The notes beneath the pieces are model-generated. The model saw only the letters and a program-made list of their open reading frames with translations, was not told where the DNA came from and searched no databases. Shown piece after piece: positions 46,307 to 54,734 of a stretch of DNA of 64,000 nt. A program made the position numbers and the translations under genes. The first letter of the stretch is position 1. Each line of letters starts with the position of its first letter. Source of the DNA: Acidovorax sp. NB1 (lineage in GTDB: Bacteria; Pseudomonadota; Gammaproteobacteria; Burkholderiales; Burkholderiaceae_C); assembly GCF_005405905.1 (NCBI RefSeq), contig NZ_BJHU01000026.1, forward strand, positions 124,001-188,000, given 5' to 3'.

Positions 46307-46488
46307 TTCCGTCTCCCCATCCTCCGAGTCGTTGTTGCTTCGCCTTGCCGTGCTGCGCGGCGGTGAAGCTTTTGGCACACCCTGCACAGCCAGCTGGCAC
46401 GCACAGTCCATTCAGCACCACCCGGTGTTTCTAAGGTAGCGGCAGGGCGGATAACCCGGTCCTGCAACACAACCCCAAGGAGACACAT

Positions 46489-47217
46489 ATGCCAGATACC
46501 TATGTCCTGGTCCATGGCGCCTGGCACACCGGTGCCGAGATGGAAGCCACCGCCACCCACCTGCGCGCGCGCGGCCACACCGTGCACTGCCCCACACTCG
46601 CGGGCAACCACCCCGGCGACGACCGCGCGGCCATCGGCTTGGCCGATGCGGTGGATTCGCTGGCGGCTTATATCGACAACCAGGGGCTGACCGATGTGCG
46701 ACTGGTGGGGCACAGCTATGGCGGCATGGTCATCAGCCACATGCCGTCGCGCCTGCCCGGGCGCATTCGCCGCCTGGTGTACTGGAACGCCTTTGTGCCG
46801 CAGCCGGGCGAGTGTCTGAACGACCTGGTGCCGCCGCACTACCGCGCGCTGTTCGACCAGGTCGCGGCCAGCAGCGGCAATGCGGTGATGCTGCCGTACC
46901 CCATCTGGCGCGAGGCCTTCATCAACGATGCCGATGAGGCCCTGGCGCAAAGCACCTACGCACTGCTCAACCCCCATCCCTACCGCACCTTCACCGAACC
47001 CGCGCAGCTGCCCGTGCCGCTGGCCGCGCTGGAGGTGGGCAAGAGCTACCTGAACGCGCAGCAGGACACCGCGCTGCCGCACAGCCTGCCCTGGCACCCG
47101 CGCCTGTCGGAGCGGCTGGGCCTGTTCCGCCTGGTGGAGTGCGCGGGCAGCCACGAGCTGTGCTTTTCCGACCCGGCATCGGCGGCGCTGCACATCGAGC
47201 GGGCTGGGCGCGACTGA
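46489..47217 (+). CDS. Alpha/beta hydrolase
   Basis: 242 residues. Nucleophile elbow GHSYGG (Ser about 77) with YVLVHGAWHTG as the oxyanion loop and a C-terminal His in CAGSHELCFSDP. The sequence is close to salicylate/methyl-ester esterase-like hydrolases (plant SABP2 type). Substrate unknown. An AAGGAG ribosome binding site precedes the ATG. Confidence 0.85.
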   Translation: MPDTYVLVHGAWHTGAEMEATATHLRARGHTVHCPTLAGNHPGDDRAAIGLADAVDSLAAYIDNQGLTDVRLVGHSYGGMVISHMPSRLPGRIRRLVYWNAFVPQPGECLNDLVPPHYRALFDQVAASSGNAVMLPYPIWREAFINDADEALAQSTYALLNPHPYRTFTEPAQLPVPLAALEVGKSYLNAQQDTALPHSLPWHPRLSERLGLFRLVECAGSHELCFSDPASAALHIERAGRD

Positions 47218-47255
47218 CGGGCCGCAGGGTTCTGTGTGCGCTGAGTTTTGGGCTT

Positions 47256-47310
47256 TTTTGGCCTCTTCCGCCTGATGGGTAAGCGCTGATAGCTATCAAT
47301 TCAGGAGTGA
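47256..47310 (+). repeat. Copy R9 of the dispersed ~54-bp element, overlapping a stop codon
   Basis: TTTTGGCCTCTTCCGCCTGA, GGGTAAGCGCT, GATAGCTATCAATTCAGGAG. The TCA at 47296-47298 inside it is the stop codon of the LysR gene, and the last codons come from the element too. Confidence 0.8.
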
Positions 47311-48198
47311 TCCGCTGCTCCCCGCCTCCAGCAGCCGGGTGAGCAGCGGGTGCATCACCTTGCGGGCGCTGTAGATCAGGTGGAACTGCTCCTGCACGTC
47401 GGGCGTGGTGCCCACCTGCACCAGCCCGTGGGTCTGCGCCAGGTGCTCGCCCAGGGAGACCGGCGCAGGCATCACGCCCATGCCGGTGGCGGCAAAGGTG
47501 CTCAGCAGCGCACTGTCTTCAAACTCGCCCGCGATGCGCGGGCGGATGCGTTCGCGCTCCAGCCAGTGGTCGATGCGCGCGCGCATGGCGGCGTGGTCGG
47601 TGGGCAGCAGCACGGGCACCACGGCCAGGCTGTGGGGGAAGCTGTTGGCCGCCGCCTCGGCCCACAGCGGGGGCGCGTACCAGGCGATGGCGCTGGTGCC
47701 CAGCAGCTGGCTGGTGGTGCGCAGGGCGGGGTTGGGGGGCGCGGCGCGGTCGGCCAGCACGGCGTCGAGCTTGTGCAGCGCCAGCTCGCCCAAAAGGGGT
47801 TGGAACTCGCCCTCGTGGCACAGCAGGCGCAGGTGGGGCTCGTCCAGCACGGGGGTCAGCAGCCGGTGCACGGCCAGCTTGGCAATGCCGTCGGAGATGC
47901 CCAGGTTCAGCCGCAGCGTCTGGCCGCTGGCGGCCTCGCGCACGCGCACGGGCAGCAACTCACCCAGCGCAAAGATGTGGTCGGCCTCGTGCAGCGCAGC
48001 CACGCCCGCATCGGTCAGCACCAGGTTGCGGCCCTCGGAGCGCAGCAGGCTCACGCCCAGCGACTTTTCCAGCTCGCGCACCTGGGCGCTGATGGTCTGC
48101 ACGGCCATGTCCAGCCGCTCGGCGGCGCGCGCGATGCCGCCCTCCTTGGCCACCACCCAGAAGTAGAAAAGATGGCGGTAGTTGAAGCTCTGGCTCAT
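47296..48198 (-). CDS. nhaR: NhaR-like LysR-family regulator
   Basis: 300 residues. HTH at the N-terminus (FNYRHLFYFWVVAKEGGIARAAERLDMAVQTISAQVRELE) and an effector domain with GISDGIAKLAVHRLL, HKLDAVLADR and EQFHLIYSARKVMHPL. The LFYFWVVAKEG start and SDAxAKxxV core are the NhaR signature; in E. coli it responds to sodium. It is divergent from terC. The final residues and stop codon lie in repeat R9. Confidence 0.8.
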   Translation of the reverse strand: MSQSFNYRHLFYFWVVAKEGGIARAAERLDMAVQTISAQVRELEKSLGVSLLRSEGRNLVLTDAGVAALHEADHIFALGELLPVRVREAASGQTLRLNLGISDGIAKLAVHRLLTPVLDEPHLRLLCHEGEFQPLLGELALHKLDAVLADRAAPPNPALRTTSQLLGTSAIAWYAPPLWAEAAANSFPHSLAVVPVLLPTDHAAMRARIDHWLERERIRPRIAGEFEDSALLSTFAATGMGVMPAPVSLGEHLAQTHGLVQVGTTPDVQEQFHLIYSARKVMHPLLTRLLEAGSSGSLLN

Positions 48199-48231
48199 GA
48201 TGTTGGCGTGACGGTTTGGTCAAAAAGGTGG

Positions 48232-48254
48232 TTGGTTCGTAAAAACAGAACCAA
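48232..48254. promoter_or_regulatory. LysR-type operator between nhaR and terC
   Basis: TTGGTTC-GTAAAAACA-GAACCAA is a perfect 7-9-7 inverted repeat with a T-N11-A core, placed 34 bp from the nhaR start and 105 bp from terC. Confidence 0.65.
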
Positions 48255-48358
48255 TGCTACCAATATGACAGGTTTTAAAGAATCTCCTGCGTCCCTACAG
48301 TGCGGGTCTGCCGCTGGGCTAGCGCCCGGCCAGAGCAATACCCCTTTGGAGAAAGAGC

Positions 48359-49339
48359 ATGGAAACAATAGGCACCTGGTGGATGTGGGCGGGTTTTGCC
48401 GTCTTTGTGGTGGTGGCGATCGCCATCGACCTCTTGGTGATGGAGCGCCAGGGCGCGCACAAGGTCACGATGAAAGAGGCGCTGCGCTGGAGCCTCTTGT
48501 GGTTCTCGCTGGCCTTCGTGTTCGTGGCCATCCTGTGGTGGTACCTGGACGGAAGCCAGGGCCGCGAGGTGGCCAACACGGTGTCGATGCAGTTCATCAC
48601 CGGCTACCTGGTCGAGAAGAGCCTGTCGGTGGACAACATCTTCGTCTTCCTGATGCTGTTCAGCTACTTTGCCGTGCCGCCGCAGTACCAGAAGCGCGCG
48701 CTCATCATCGGCATCATCGGTGCCATCGTGCTGCGCACGCTGCTCATCCTGGCCGGTGCCTGGCTGCTGGCCACCTTCCACTGGCTGCTGTATGTGTTCG
48801 GCGCGTTCCTGGTCATCACCGGCATCAAGATGTGGTTTGCCGCCGGGCAGGAGCCTGACATCGCCACCAACCCGGTGCTCAAGTTCCTGAAGAAGCGCAT
48901 CCGCATCACCGACAAGTTCGATGGCGAAAAGCTCTCGACCATGATCAATGGCGTCAAGCACTTCACGCCGCTGTTTGTGGTGCTGGTGCTCATCGGCACC
49001 ACCGACATCATCTTTGCGGTGGACAGCATCCCTGCGATCTTCGCGATCACCAGCGACCCGTTCATCGTGCTCACGGCCAACATCTTCGCCATCCTGGGCC
49101 TGCGCGCGCTGTACTTCCTGCTGGCTGACCTGGCCAACCGCTTCCACCTGCTGGCCTATGGCCTGGCCCTGGTGCTGGTGTTCATCGGCAGCAAGATGCT
49201 GCTCATCGACCTCGTGAAGATCCCGATCGGCTATGCGCTGCTGGTCACCGCCGGGCTGATCGCCGGTTCCATCTACCTGTCGCTGCGCAGCTCGGGCGAA
49301 AGCGCCCACGGTGCCCCCGCCCTGCCACCCAAAGACTGA
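48359..49339 (+). CDS. TerC/Alx-family membrane protein
   Basis: 326 residues, about eight to nine membrane helices. Family hallmarks: the acidic motifs SLSVDNIFVFLMLF and GTTDIIFAVDSIPAIFAIT. TerC proteins move metal ions; E. coli Alx exports manganese, others take part in metalating exported proteins or tellurite resistance. The E. coli-type length and two DN/VDS motifs support Alx-like. I looked for a manganese riboswitch upstream and could not recognise one. GGAG precedes the ATG. Confidence 0.9.
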   Translation: METIGTWWMWAGFAVFVVVAIAIDLLVMERQGAHKVTMKEALRWSLLWFSLAFVFVAILWWYLDGSQGREVANTVSMQFITGYLVEKSLSVDNIFVFLMLFSYFAVPPQYQKRALIIGIIGAIVLRTLLILAGAWLLATFHWLLYVFGAFLVITGIKMWFAAGQEPDIATNPVLKFLKKRIRITDKFDGEKLSTMINGVKHFTPLFVVLVLIGTTDIIFAVDSIPAIFAITSDPFIVLTANIFAILGLRALYFLLADLANRFHLLAYGLALVLVFIGSKMLLIDLVKIPIGYALLVTAGLIAGSIYLSLRSSGESAHGAPALPPKD

Positions 49340-49355
49340 AACAAGGCCACGCACC

Positions 49356-49517
49356 ATGGAACTCTTCGACTCTGTTCTGCTTTTTCTCCTGGGGGGCCTG
49401 GTCGCGGCTACCGTCATCGCCCACCGGGCGGGCAATGAGCGGCGCGATGTGCGGCTGCTGATGGGGCTGTCGGCCCTGTGTGGCGCCGGTGCCGCCGCCG
49501 CGCTGGCCTGGGGCTGA
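49356..49517 (+). CDS. Small two-helix membrane protein
   Basis: 53 residues: MELFDSVLLFLLGGLVAATVIAHRAG, charged loop NERRDVR, then LLMGLSALCGAGAAAALAWG. It follows terC by 16 nt and precedes the DUF2062 gene by 11 nt, so it is likely a real member of this operon. Function unknown. Confidence 0.5.
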   Translation: MELFDSVLLFLLGGLVAATVIAHRAGNERRDVRLLMGLSALCGAGAAAALAWG

Positions 49518-49528
49518 GAGGGGCGCCG

Positions 49529-50089
49529 ATGCAGATGCTCTGCACCTTGCGCCGCTGGCTGCGTGGGCTGGAGCCCCGGGCGCGTGCCTACCTGGAGCGC
49601 GGCTGGCTGTCGCGCTACCAGCCCTGGCTGGAGCAGCGTGCGCTGTTTCGCTTTCAGCGCCAGCCGCTGGCACGCGGGGTGGCGGCGGGCATGTTCTGCG
49701 GCCTGATCCCCGGCCCGCTGCAGATCCCGGGCACGCTGCTGGTGTGCGCCTGGCTGCGCGGCAACATCGTGGCGGGTGGCGTGGCCACGTTCTATACCAA
49801 CCCGCTCACCACCGTGCCGCTGTATGTGCTGGCGTTCTATCTGGGCGCACTGGTCATGCCTGGCTCGCACTCTCTGCCCGAGTGGAGCAGCGTGGTGCCA
49901 GGCGGGGACTTCTCGGTGCAGGCGCTGGGCGCCTGGATGCAGGCCCTGGGCACGCCGCTGCTGGTGGGCCTGCCCACGCTGGGGCTGGTGATGGCCGTGC
50001 TGGGCTATGCCACGGTGCAGCTGCTGTGGCTGGCACCCGCGCTGCAGCGCAAGCGGCGGCTGGTACGGGGCCAGAAAGCGGCGGGCTAG
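49529..50089 (+). CDS. DUF2062 membrane protein
   Basis: 186 residues. The pattern PLARGVAAGMFCGLIPGPLQIPGTLLVCAWLRGNIVAGGVATFYTNPLTTVPLYVLAFYLG is DUF2062, a membrane family of unknown role often found with glycosyltransferases or metal-related genes. Weak ribosome binding site GAGGGG precedes the ATG. It ends convergently with the 50091 gene. Confidence 0.8.
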   Translation: MQMLCTLRRWLRGLEPRARAYLERGWLSRYQPWLEQRALFRFQRQPLARGVAAGMFCGLIPGPLQIPGTLLVCAWLRGNIVAGGVATFYTNPLTTVPLYVLAFYLGALVMPGSHSLPEWSSVVPGGDFSVQALGAWMQALGTPLLVGLPTLGLVMAVLGYATVQLLWLAPALQRKRRLVRGQKAAG

Positions 50090-50090
50090 T

Positions 50091-50519
50091 TCAGCGGGCT
50101 CGCCGATGGGTGTCTGCCGACCGCCACTGGAGTGCGCCGTCGTGGGATTTGTCCGGGACGGGCAGCCCCAGGGGCTTCAGCAGCTCCTCCAGGTCGGCCA
50201 GATACGCGGCAGCCTGCCCCCGGGCTGGTTGTGTGATCTGCAGGGAGAACTCCAGCGAGTAGGGAAAGTCGTCGTAGTTGGTGACAAGCGCATGGCGGCC
50301 ACTGGCCAGCCGCAGCGCAAACTGACGCCCCGCCCGTGGCGCGCCCTGGGTCGAACGAAACCGGGTGCTGCGGGCTGCAAACAACCGTAGCGCGTCATCG
50401 AACGGGTGGTTGTAGATATGGCACGGGTAGAGGTTGCAGGCGGGTAGCTTGCGCATGCTGATCCACTGCGGGGGCGCGCAGGCAGTGGCAGCGGCTGGGG
50501 GCGTGGTGGCGTCGGGCAT
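50091..50519 (-). CDS. Conserved hypothetical protein
   Basis: 142 residues. Soluble: WISMRKLPACNLYPCHIYNHPFDDALRLFAARSTRFRS, then FALRLASGRHALVTNYDDFPYSLEFSLQITQPA. Not recognised. Starts at 50519 or 50546; neither has a convincing ribosome binding site. It is the last gene on the minus strand of the oxygenase region, 79 nt after the Bug receptor. Confidence 0.5.
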   Translation of the reverse strand: MPDATTPPAAATACAPPQWISMRKLPACNLYPCHIYNHPFDDALRLFAARSTRFRSTQGAPRAGRQFALRLASGRHALVTNYDDFPYSLEFSLQITQPARGQAAAYLADLEELLKPLGLPVPDKSHDGALQWRSADTHRRAR

Positions 50520-50598
50520 GGGGCTCTCGCTGAGTATGGCCGCCATGGTATGCGGCACCGGCGCCACCGGCGCCAGCGGCTGCAACGCCTGCCCTGCG

Positions 50599-51567
50599 TC
50601 AATCCAGCTTCACGCCCACCTTGGTGATGACCCGGCCCCACTTCTCGCGTTCGGTGCGTGCAAAGCTGCCCATCTGGGCGGCCGTGCCGGGCATGGGCTC
50701 CACACCCAGCGCCTGCAGCCGGGCCTTGGTGCGCGTGTCGGCCAGGGCCGTCTGCAGCGCCTTGCTGAAGGTCGCCGCCACATCGGCCGGTGCGCCCGTG
50801 GGCACCACCAGGCCTTGCCACGCAAACCCTTCAAACCCCTGCAAACCTTGTTCGGAAATCGTGGGCACATCGGGCATGGTCGTCACGCGCTGCGGGCTGG
50901 CCACACCAATTGCGCGCACCTTGTTGCCTGCGAGGAACGGGTACACCGTCGCGCTGTCAATCCACATCGCGGGCACCTGGCCGCCAATCACATCCTGGAT
51001 GGCCGGTGCCGCGCCCCGGTACGGCACGTGCGTGAGCTTGAGCCCGCTCTGCTCACGGAACAGCTCGCCCACCAGGTGGTGCGGGCTGCCCGGGCCGGCG
51101 GACGCCCAGTTCACGCCATCGGGCAGGCCCTTGGCCCAGGCCATGAACTCCTTCAGATTCTTGGCGGGAACGTTGTTGGACACCACCAGGAACATTGGAA
51201 AGCGCACCAGCAGGCCCACAGGCTGGAAGTCCTTTTCGGCGTTGTAGCTGAGCTTGCTGAACAAGAACGGGTTGGCCGCCAGCGTGGCGAAGTCGGCCGA
51301 GAACATCAGGTTGCCGTAGTCCTTGTTGCGTGCGCTGTACTCAGCGGCAATGTTGGTGCCCGCGCCGGGCTTGTTGTTGATGATGATGGTGCGGCCCAGC
51401 GTGGCCGACATCGACTCGGCAATCGTGCGCGCCACGATGTCCGAGCCGCCGCCCGCCGCGTAGCCCACCACCCATTCGAGCGGCTTGGAGTCCTGGGCCT
51501 GGGCCAGGGGCAGGGTGGTGGCCAGGGCCAGGCCCGCGAGGGTGGCGAGGAAATGTTTGCGCTGCAT
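50599..51567 (-). CDS. Bug/TctC-family receptor of the oxygenase operon
   Basis: 322 residues. A signal peptide ends LAQAQ (about residue 25), followed by KPLEWVVGYAAGGGSDIVARTIAESM, IIINNKPGAGTNIAAEY and LTHVPYRGAAPAIQDVIGGQ. It follows DUF2783, the hydroxylase and the MBL-fold gene on the same strand, so it likely delivers the substrate of that pathway. No membrane subunits are nearby. Confidence 0.85.
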   Translation of the reverse strand: MQRKHFLATLAGLALATTLPLAQAQDSKPLEWVVGYAAGGGSDIVARTIAESMSATLGRTIIINNKPGAGTNIAAEYSARNKDYGNLMFSADFATLAANPFLFSKLSYNAEKDFQPVGLLVRFPMFLVVSNNVPAKNLKEFMAWAKGLPDGVNWASAGPGSPHHLVGELFREQSGLKLTHVPYRGAAPAIQDVIGGQVPAMWIDSATVYPFLAGNKVRAIGVASPQRVTTMPDVPTISEQGLQGFEGFAWQGLVVPTGAPADVAATFSKALQTALADTRTKARLQALGVEPMPGTAAQMGSFARTEREKWGRVITKVGVKLD

Positions 51568-51668
51568 GGTGTTGTCTCCGTGGTGTTGTCAAAAAGATCA
51601 AGGCAAAGCCCGGGCCCTGCACCGTCTGCGCGGTGCTGAAGCTGTGGGGATGGAAAGGATTAGTACGG

Positions 51669-51926
51669 CTAGGCTGCCACCGCGTGGGTGGGCACCACCG
51701 GCGTGACGGCCGGGGTGGTGCGCCGGTCGGCCATCGGCACGGCACTGCCGCGCGCCAGTTGCAGCGCGTGCTGCAGCGTGGTCTGGTCGCCGATGTGGTT
51801 GGCCAGCAGCAGCACCAGGCGTGCGTTCATGGCGTGGCTCTCGGGCGTGGAGAGGCCCTGGTGCGCAGCAATCAGCGCTTCATAAAAATCGTCGCAGGCC
51901 TGCAGGTTCGGTTGGGTGTTCAGCAT
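51669..51926 (-). CDS. DUF2783 protein
   Basis: 85 residues: LQACDDFYEALIAAHQGLSTPESHAMNARLVLLLANHIGDQTTLQHALQLAR is the DUF2783 pattern, usually encoded directly after flavin monooxygenases in betaproteobacteria, as here (26 nt gap). Probably a small partner of the hydroxylase. The ATG at 51926 has AAGGA at 8 nt; an ATG at 51932 is too close to it. Confidence 0.75.
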   Translation of the reverse strand: MLNTQPNLQACDDFYEALIAAHQGLSTPESHAMNARLVLLLANHIGDQTTLQHALQLARGSAVPMADRRTTPAVTPVVPTHAVAA

Positions 51927-51952
51927 GGGCATGTTCCTTGTCGTCTTCCTGG

Positions 51953-53605
51953 TCAGACGGCTGCGGCCGTGGCACGCGCCAGAGCGCTGCGCACCGCTGC
52001 TTCGATGGGCGTGCGCCAGCGCGCGCACACATGCTGGTCGGGCCGCACCAGGTACGCGGTGCGCGGCAGCGCATCCAGCCGCTGCGCCGCCTGCGCCTGT
52101 TGGTCGATCACGTCGATGCCGATCTGCAGCACCTTCACGCCGGGCAGGTCACGGGCCCAGGCAGGGGCCGGGCCAAACACGAGCAGCGTGAAGTCCGGCC
52201 CCAGCTCGCGCAGCAGCCAGGTGGGCTGGCCTTGTTTGGTCAATGGCGCGTCCAGCAGCACGGCGCCGGGCACCTGTGTGCCCACAAATGCATCGTTGTC
52301 GGGCGTGTTCAGGGGCGAAGCATGCAGCGTGGCCGGCACCGACAGGCGGCCGCTGTTGACGATGCGCCGTGCAAACGCATGTTCACGCGCCAGGTGCAGC
52401 GCCGCGTCGCGGAACAGGCGGCTCACCTCGCTCTTGGGCGTGATGAAGTCGGTGGCGCGGGTGGAGTTGCACAGGTTCTCGTCAGCGGCGTATTCGCGCT
52501 CGGGCCCATAGGTGGCCACCAGCGCTGGGCTGGCGCGGCCCTGGAGCACCCAGTCCAGCTTCCAGGCCAGGTTCTCCGCGTCCTGCACGCCGCTGTTGGC
52601 GCCCCGTGCGCCGAAGGGTGAGACGCCATGCGCGCTGTCGCCCGCAAAGATGACGCGGCCGTGCACAAACTGGTCCATGCGCAGGCAGGCAAAGGTGTAG
52701 ACACTCGCCCAGTCCAGCTCAAACTGCGCCTCCGCACCCAGCAGCGCCTGCACGCGCGGGATGATGTTCTCGGGCTTCTTTTCTTCCTCGGGGTCGGCGT
52801 CCCAGCCCAGCTGGAAGTCGATGCGCCACACGTTGTCGGGCTGGCGGTGCAGCAGCACGCTCTGGTTGGGGTGAAAGGGTGGGTCGAACCAGAACCAGCG
52901 CTCGGTGGGGAAGTTCGCCTCATCCGCTAGCTTCACATCGGCGATCAAAAAGCGGTCCTGAAAAATGCGCCCCTTGCTTTCCAGCCCCAGCATCTGCCGT
53001 GTGGGCGAGCGCGCGCCGTCGCAGGCCACCAGCCATTGCGCGTCGATCTGGTACGCGCCCTCGGGCGTGTCGATGCTCAGCAGCGCGCCGTCTGCGCGGC
53101 TTTGCACGGCCGTCACCTTGTTGTGCCAGCGGATGTCGATGCCCGGCAACTGCAGCGCACGCTCCACCAGGTAGGCCTCGGCGTAATACTGCTGCAGGTT
53201 GATGAAGGCGGGGCGCTCGTGGCCCTCTTCGGGCAGCAGGTTGAACTCGTACAACTGCTCGTCTTTGAGGAACACCTTGCCCAGGTTCCACGACACGCCC
53301 TTGTCCACCATGCGCTGGCCCACACCCAGGCGGTCCCAGATTTCGAGCGTGCGCTTGGCAAAGCAGATGGCGCGCGAGCCGATGGAGAGCTTGTGGTCGT
53401 TGTCCAGCACCACCACGCGCTGCCCGCGCTGGGCCAGGTCGATGGCGAGTGACAGGCCCACGGGGCCTGCGCCGATGACCACGACGGGGTGCTGCGCAGG
53501 CGTCGTGCGGTCCTGGTCAGGCGAGCGCACATATCCAAAATCGAGGGCCTGCACCTCAGCGCCGTTGGAGTGGAAGGCCTCGGGGGGGATGTCTCTGGGG
53601 TTCAT
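51953..53605 (-). CDS. FAD-dependent aromatic hydroxylase (group A flavoprotein monooxygenase)
   Basis: 550 residues. FAD motif VVVIGAGPVGLSLAIDL (41-57), DG motif ACDGARSPTR near 208 and GD motif FAGDSAHGVSPFGARGANSGVQDAENLAWKL near 330, plus a C-terminal thioredoxin-like domain (LLRELGPDFTLLVFGP). It hydroxylates an aromatic ring with NAD(P)H and O2; MhpA, PobA or 3-hydroxybenzoate hydroxylases are relatives. Substrate not readable. Coupled in the order MBL, hydroxylase, DUF2783, receptor, under the IclR regulator. Confidence 0.85.
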   Translation of the reverse strand: MNPRDIPPEAFHSNGAEVQALDFGYVRSPDQDRTTPAQHPVVVIGAGPVGLSLAIDLAQRGQRVVVLDNDHKLSIGSRAICFAKRTLEIWDRLGVGQRMVDKGVSWNLGKVFLKDEQLYEFNLLPEEGHERPAFINLQQYYAEAYLVERALQLPGIDIRWHNKVTAVQSRADGALLSIDTPEGAYQIDAQWLVACDGARSPTRQMLGLESKGRIFQDRFLIADVKLADEANFPTERWFWFDPPFHPNQSVLLHRQPDNVWRIDFQLGWDADPEEEKKPENIIPRVQALLGAEAQFELDWASVYTFACLRMDQFVHGRVIFAGDSAHGVSPFGARGANSGVQDAENLAWKLDWVLQGRASPALVATYGPEREYAADENLCNSTRATDFITPKSEVSRLFRDAALHLAREHAFARRIVNSGRLSVPATLHASPLNTPDNDAFVGTQVPGAVLLDAPLTKQGQPTWLLRELGPDFTLLVFGPAPAWARDLPGVKVLQIGIDVIDQQAQAAQRLDALPRTAYLVRPDQHVCARWRTPIEAAVRSALARATAAAV

Positions 53606-53632
53606 TGTTGTGTCTCCTCCAACCTCAGCGGC

Positions 53633-54592
53633 CTAGCCTTCCAAAGCCTTCCACATTTGGATGTCGCGCTCAGCGGTCCAGATGCGTGGGTCGGGGTATT
53701 GCGTGGCCTCGTCGTACGCACGGGTCACGTCAAACGGCATGCAGTGGTTGAAGATCACCCAGTGGCCGTACTTGGGCTGCAACTTGGCAAACGTGGCTTC
53801 GTACACCTTGCGCAGGTCTTCGCCCTTGGCTGCGCTCGCCTTCACGCTCTCGTACAGGTCGCTGATGAAGGCGCGTGTGCCCGCCAGGCCCGCTTGCACC
53901 TGATCGGGCGTTTGCAGCGCAGCGCCCCGGCCGGGCACGAGCTTTTCGGGCTTCAGGGCTGCGATGTTGTCCAGCGTCTGCGGCCAGTCCTGAAAGTACG
54001 CATCGCCCGCATACGGCGTGGCGTCGAACTCCACCAGGTCACCGCTGAACAGGATCTTTTCCTGCGGCAGCCAGGCCACCGTGTCGCCCTTGGTGTGGCC
54101 CCGGCCCAGTTGCAGGATCTGCACCTCCAGCTTGCCCAGCCACAGGGTCATCTTCTTGTTGAAGGTCATGGTCGGCCAGGTCAGGCCGTCGGGCACGCTC
54201 TCCACGTTCTGGAACAGGCGCGGAAAGCGGCCGATCTCGCTGTCCTTGTCGAACTGGCCGCGCTCCACGATCAGGTCGCGAGTGTCCTCGCTGGCAATGA
54301 TGTGCTCGGCGCCGTACGCGCTGGCCCCCAGCACGCGCACGGCATGGTAGTGCGAGAGCAGCACGTACTTGATGGGCTTGTCCGTCACCTCGCGGATGCG
54401 GCGGATCACGTCCTGCGCCATTACGGGCGTGGCCTGGGTGTCGATGACCATCACCGCGTCGTCGCCAATGATGATGCCGGTGTTGGGGTCGCCTTCGGCC
54501 GTGTAGGCATATGCGTGGTCGGAGAGTTTGTCGAAGCTCACCTTCTTCACTTCGAGGTCAGCGGCGGAGGCAAAGGTTTTGACGGTGCTCAT
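53633..54592 (-). CDS. MBL-fold protein with a degenerate metal motif
   Basis: 319 residues. The fold is clear (GIIIGDDAVMVIDTQATPVMAQDVI; GRGHTKGDTVAWLP, H166; FSGDLV, D185), but the usual HxHxDH reads HYHAVR (81-86): the Asp and second His of the second metal site are replaced by Val85 and Arg86. It may bind one metal or act on a substrate by another mechanism. First gene of the oxygenase operon. No signal peptide. Confidence 0.75.
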   Translation of the reverse strand: MSTVKTFASAADLEVKKVSFDKLSDHAYAYTAEGDPNTGIIIGDDAVMVIDTQATPVMAQDVIRRIREVTDKPIKYVLLSHYHAVRVLGASAYGAEHIIASEDTRDLIVERGQFDKDSEIGRFPRLFQNVESVPDGLTWPTMTFNKKMTLWLGKLEVQILQLGRGHTKGDTVAWLPQEKILFSGDLVEFDATPYAGDAYFQDWPQTLDNIAALKPEKLVPGRGAALQTPDQVQAGLAGTRAFISDLYESVKASAAKGEDLRKVYEATFAKLQPKYGHWVIFNHCMPFDVTRAYDEATQYPDPRIWTAERDIQMWKALEG

Positions 54593-54613
54593 GGTGGTGA
54601 TTTGTTAATGGTG

Positions 54614-54692
54614 AATGCGTTTATCTAAACGGAATGCGTTGATGTTAGGCAAGAAATTCGTTCATGTCTAACGCATTTGTTTAGGTGTAAAC
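54614..54692. promoter_or_regulatory. Double dyad in the IclR-MBL intergenic region
   Basis: GTTTA-TC-TAAAC (54619-54630) and GTTTA-GGTG-TAAAC (54679-54692) are two similar palindromes about 61 bp apart. AATGCGTT occurs at 54614-54621 and 54633-54640 and inverted as AACGCATT at 54670-54677. IclR dimers bind such paired sites. Confidence 0.65.
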
Positions 54693-54734
54693 CCGAAGGG
54701 CGTATGGATGCTGCGCTGCGTGGACAATCGCCCC

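Noticed and set aside
48199..48358. Possible manganese (yybP-ykoY) riboswitch upstream of terC
   Set aside because: The conserved core blocks of that class could not be found by eye; only a LysR-type repeat is visible.
53573..53600. GCCTCGGGGGGGATGTCTCTG near the hydroxylase start, similar to 28704-28722
   Set aside because: The match is short and lies in the coding start of the hydroxylase; likely coincidence.
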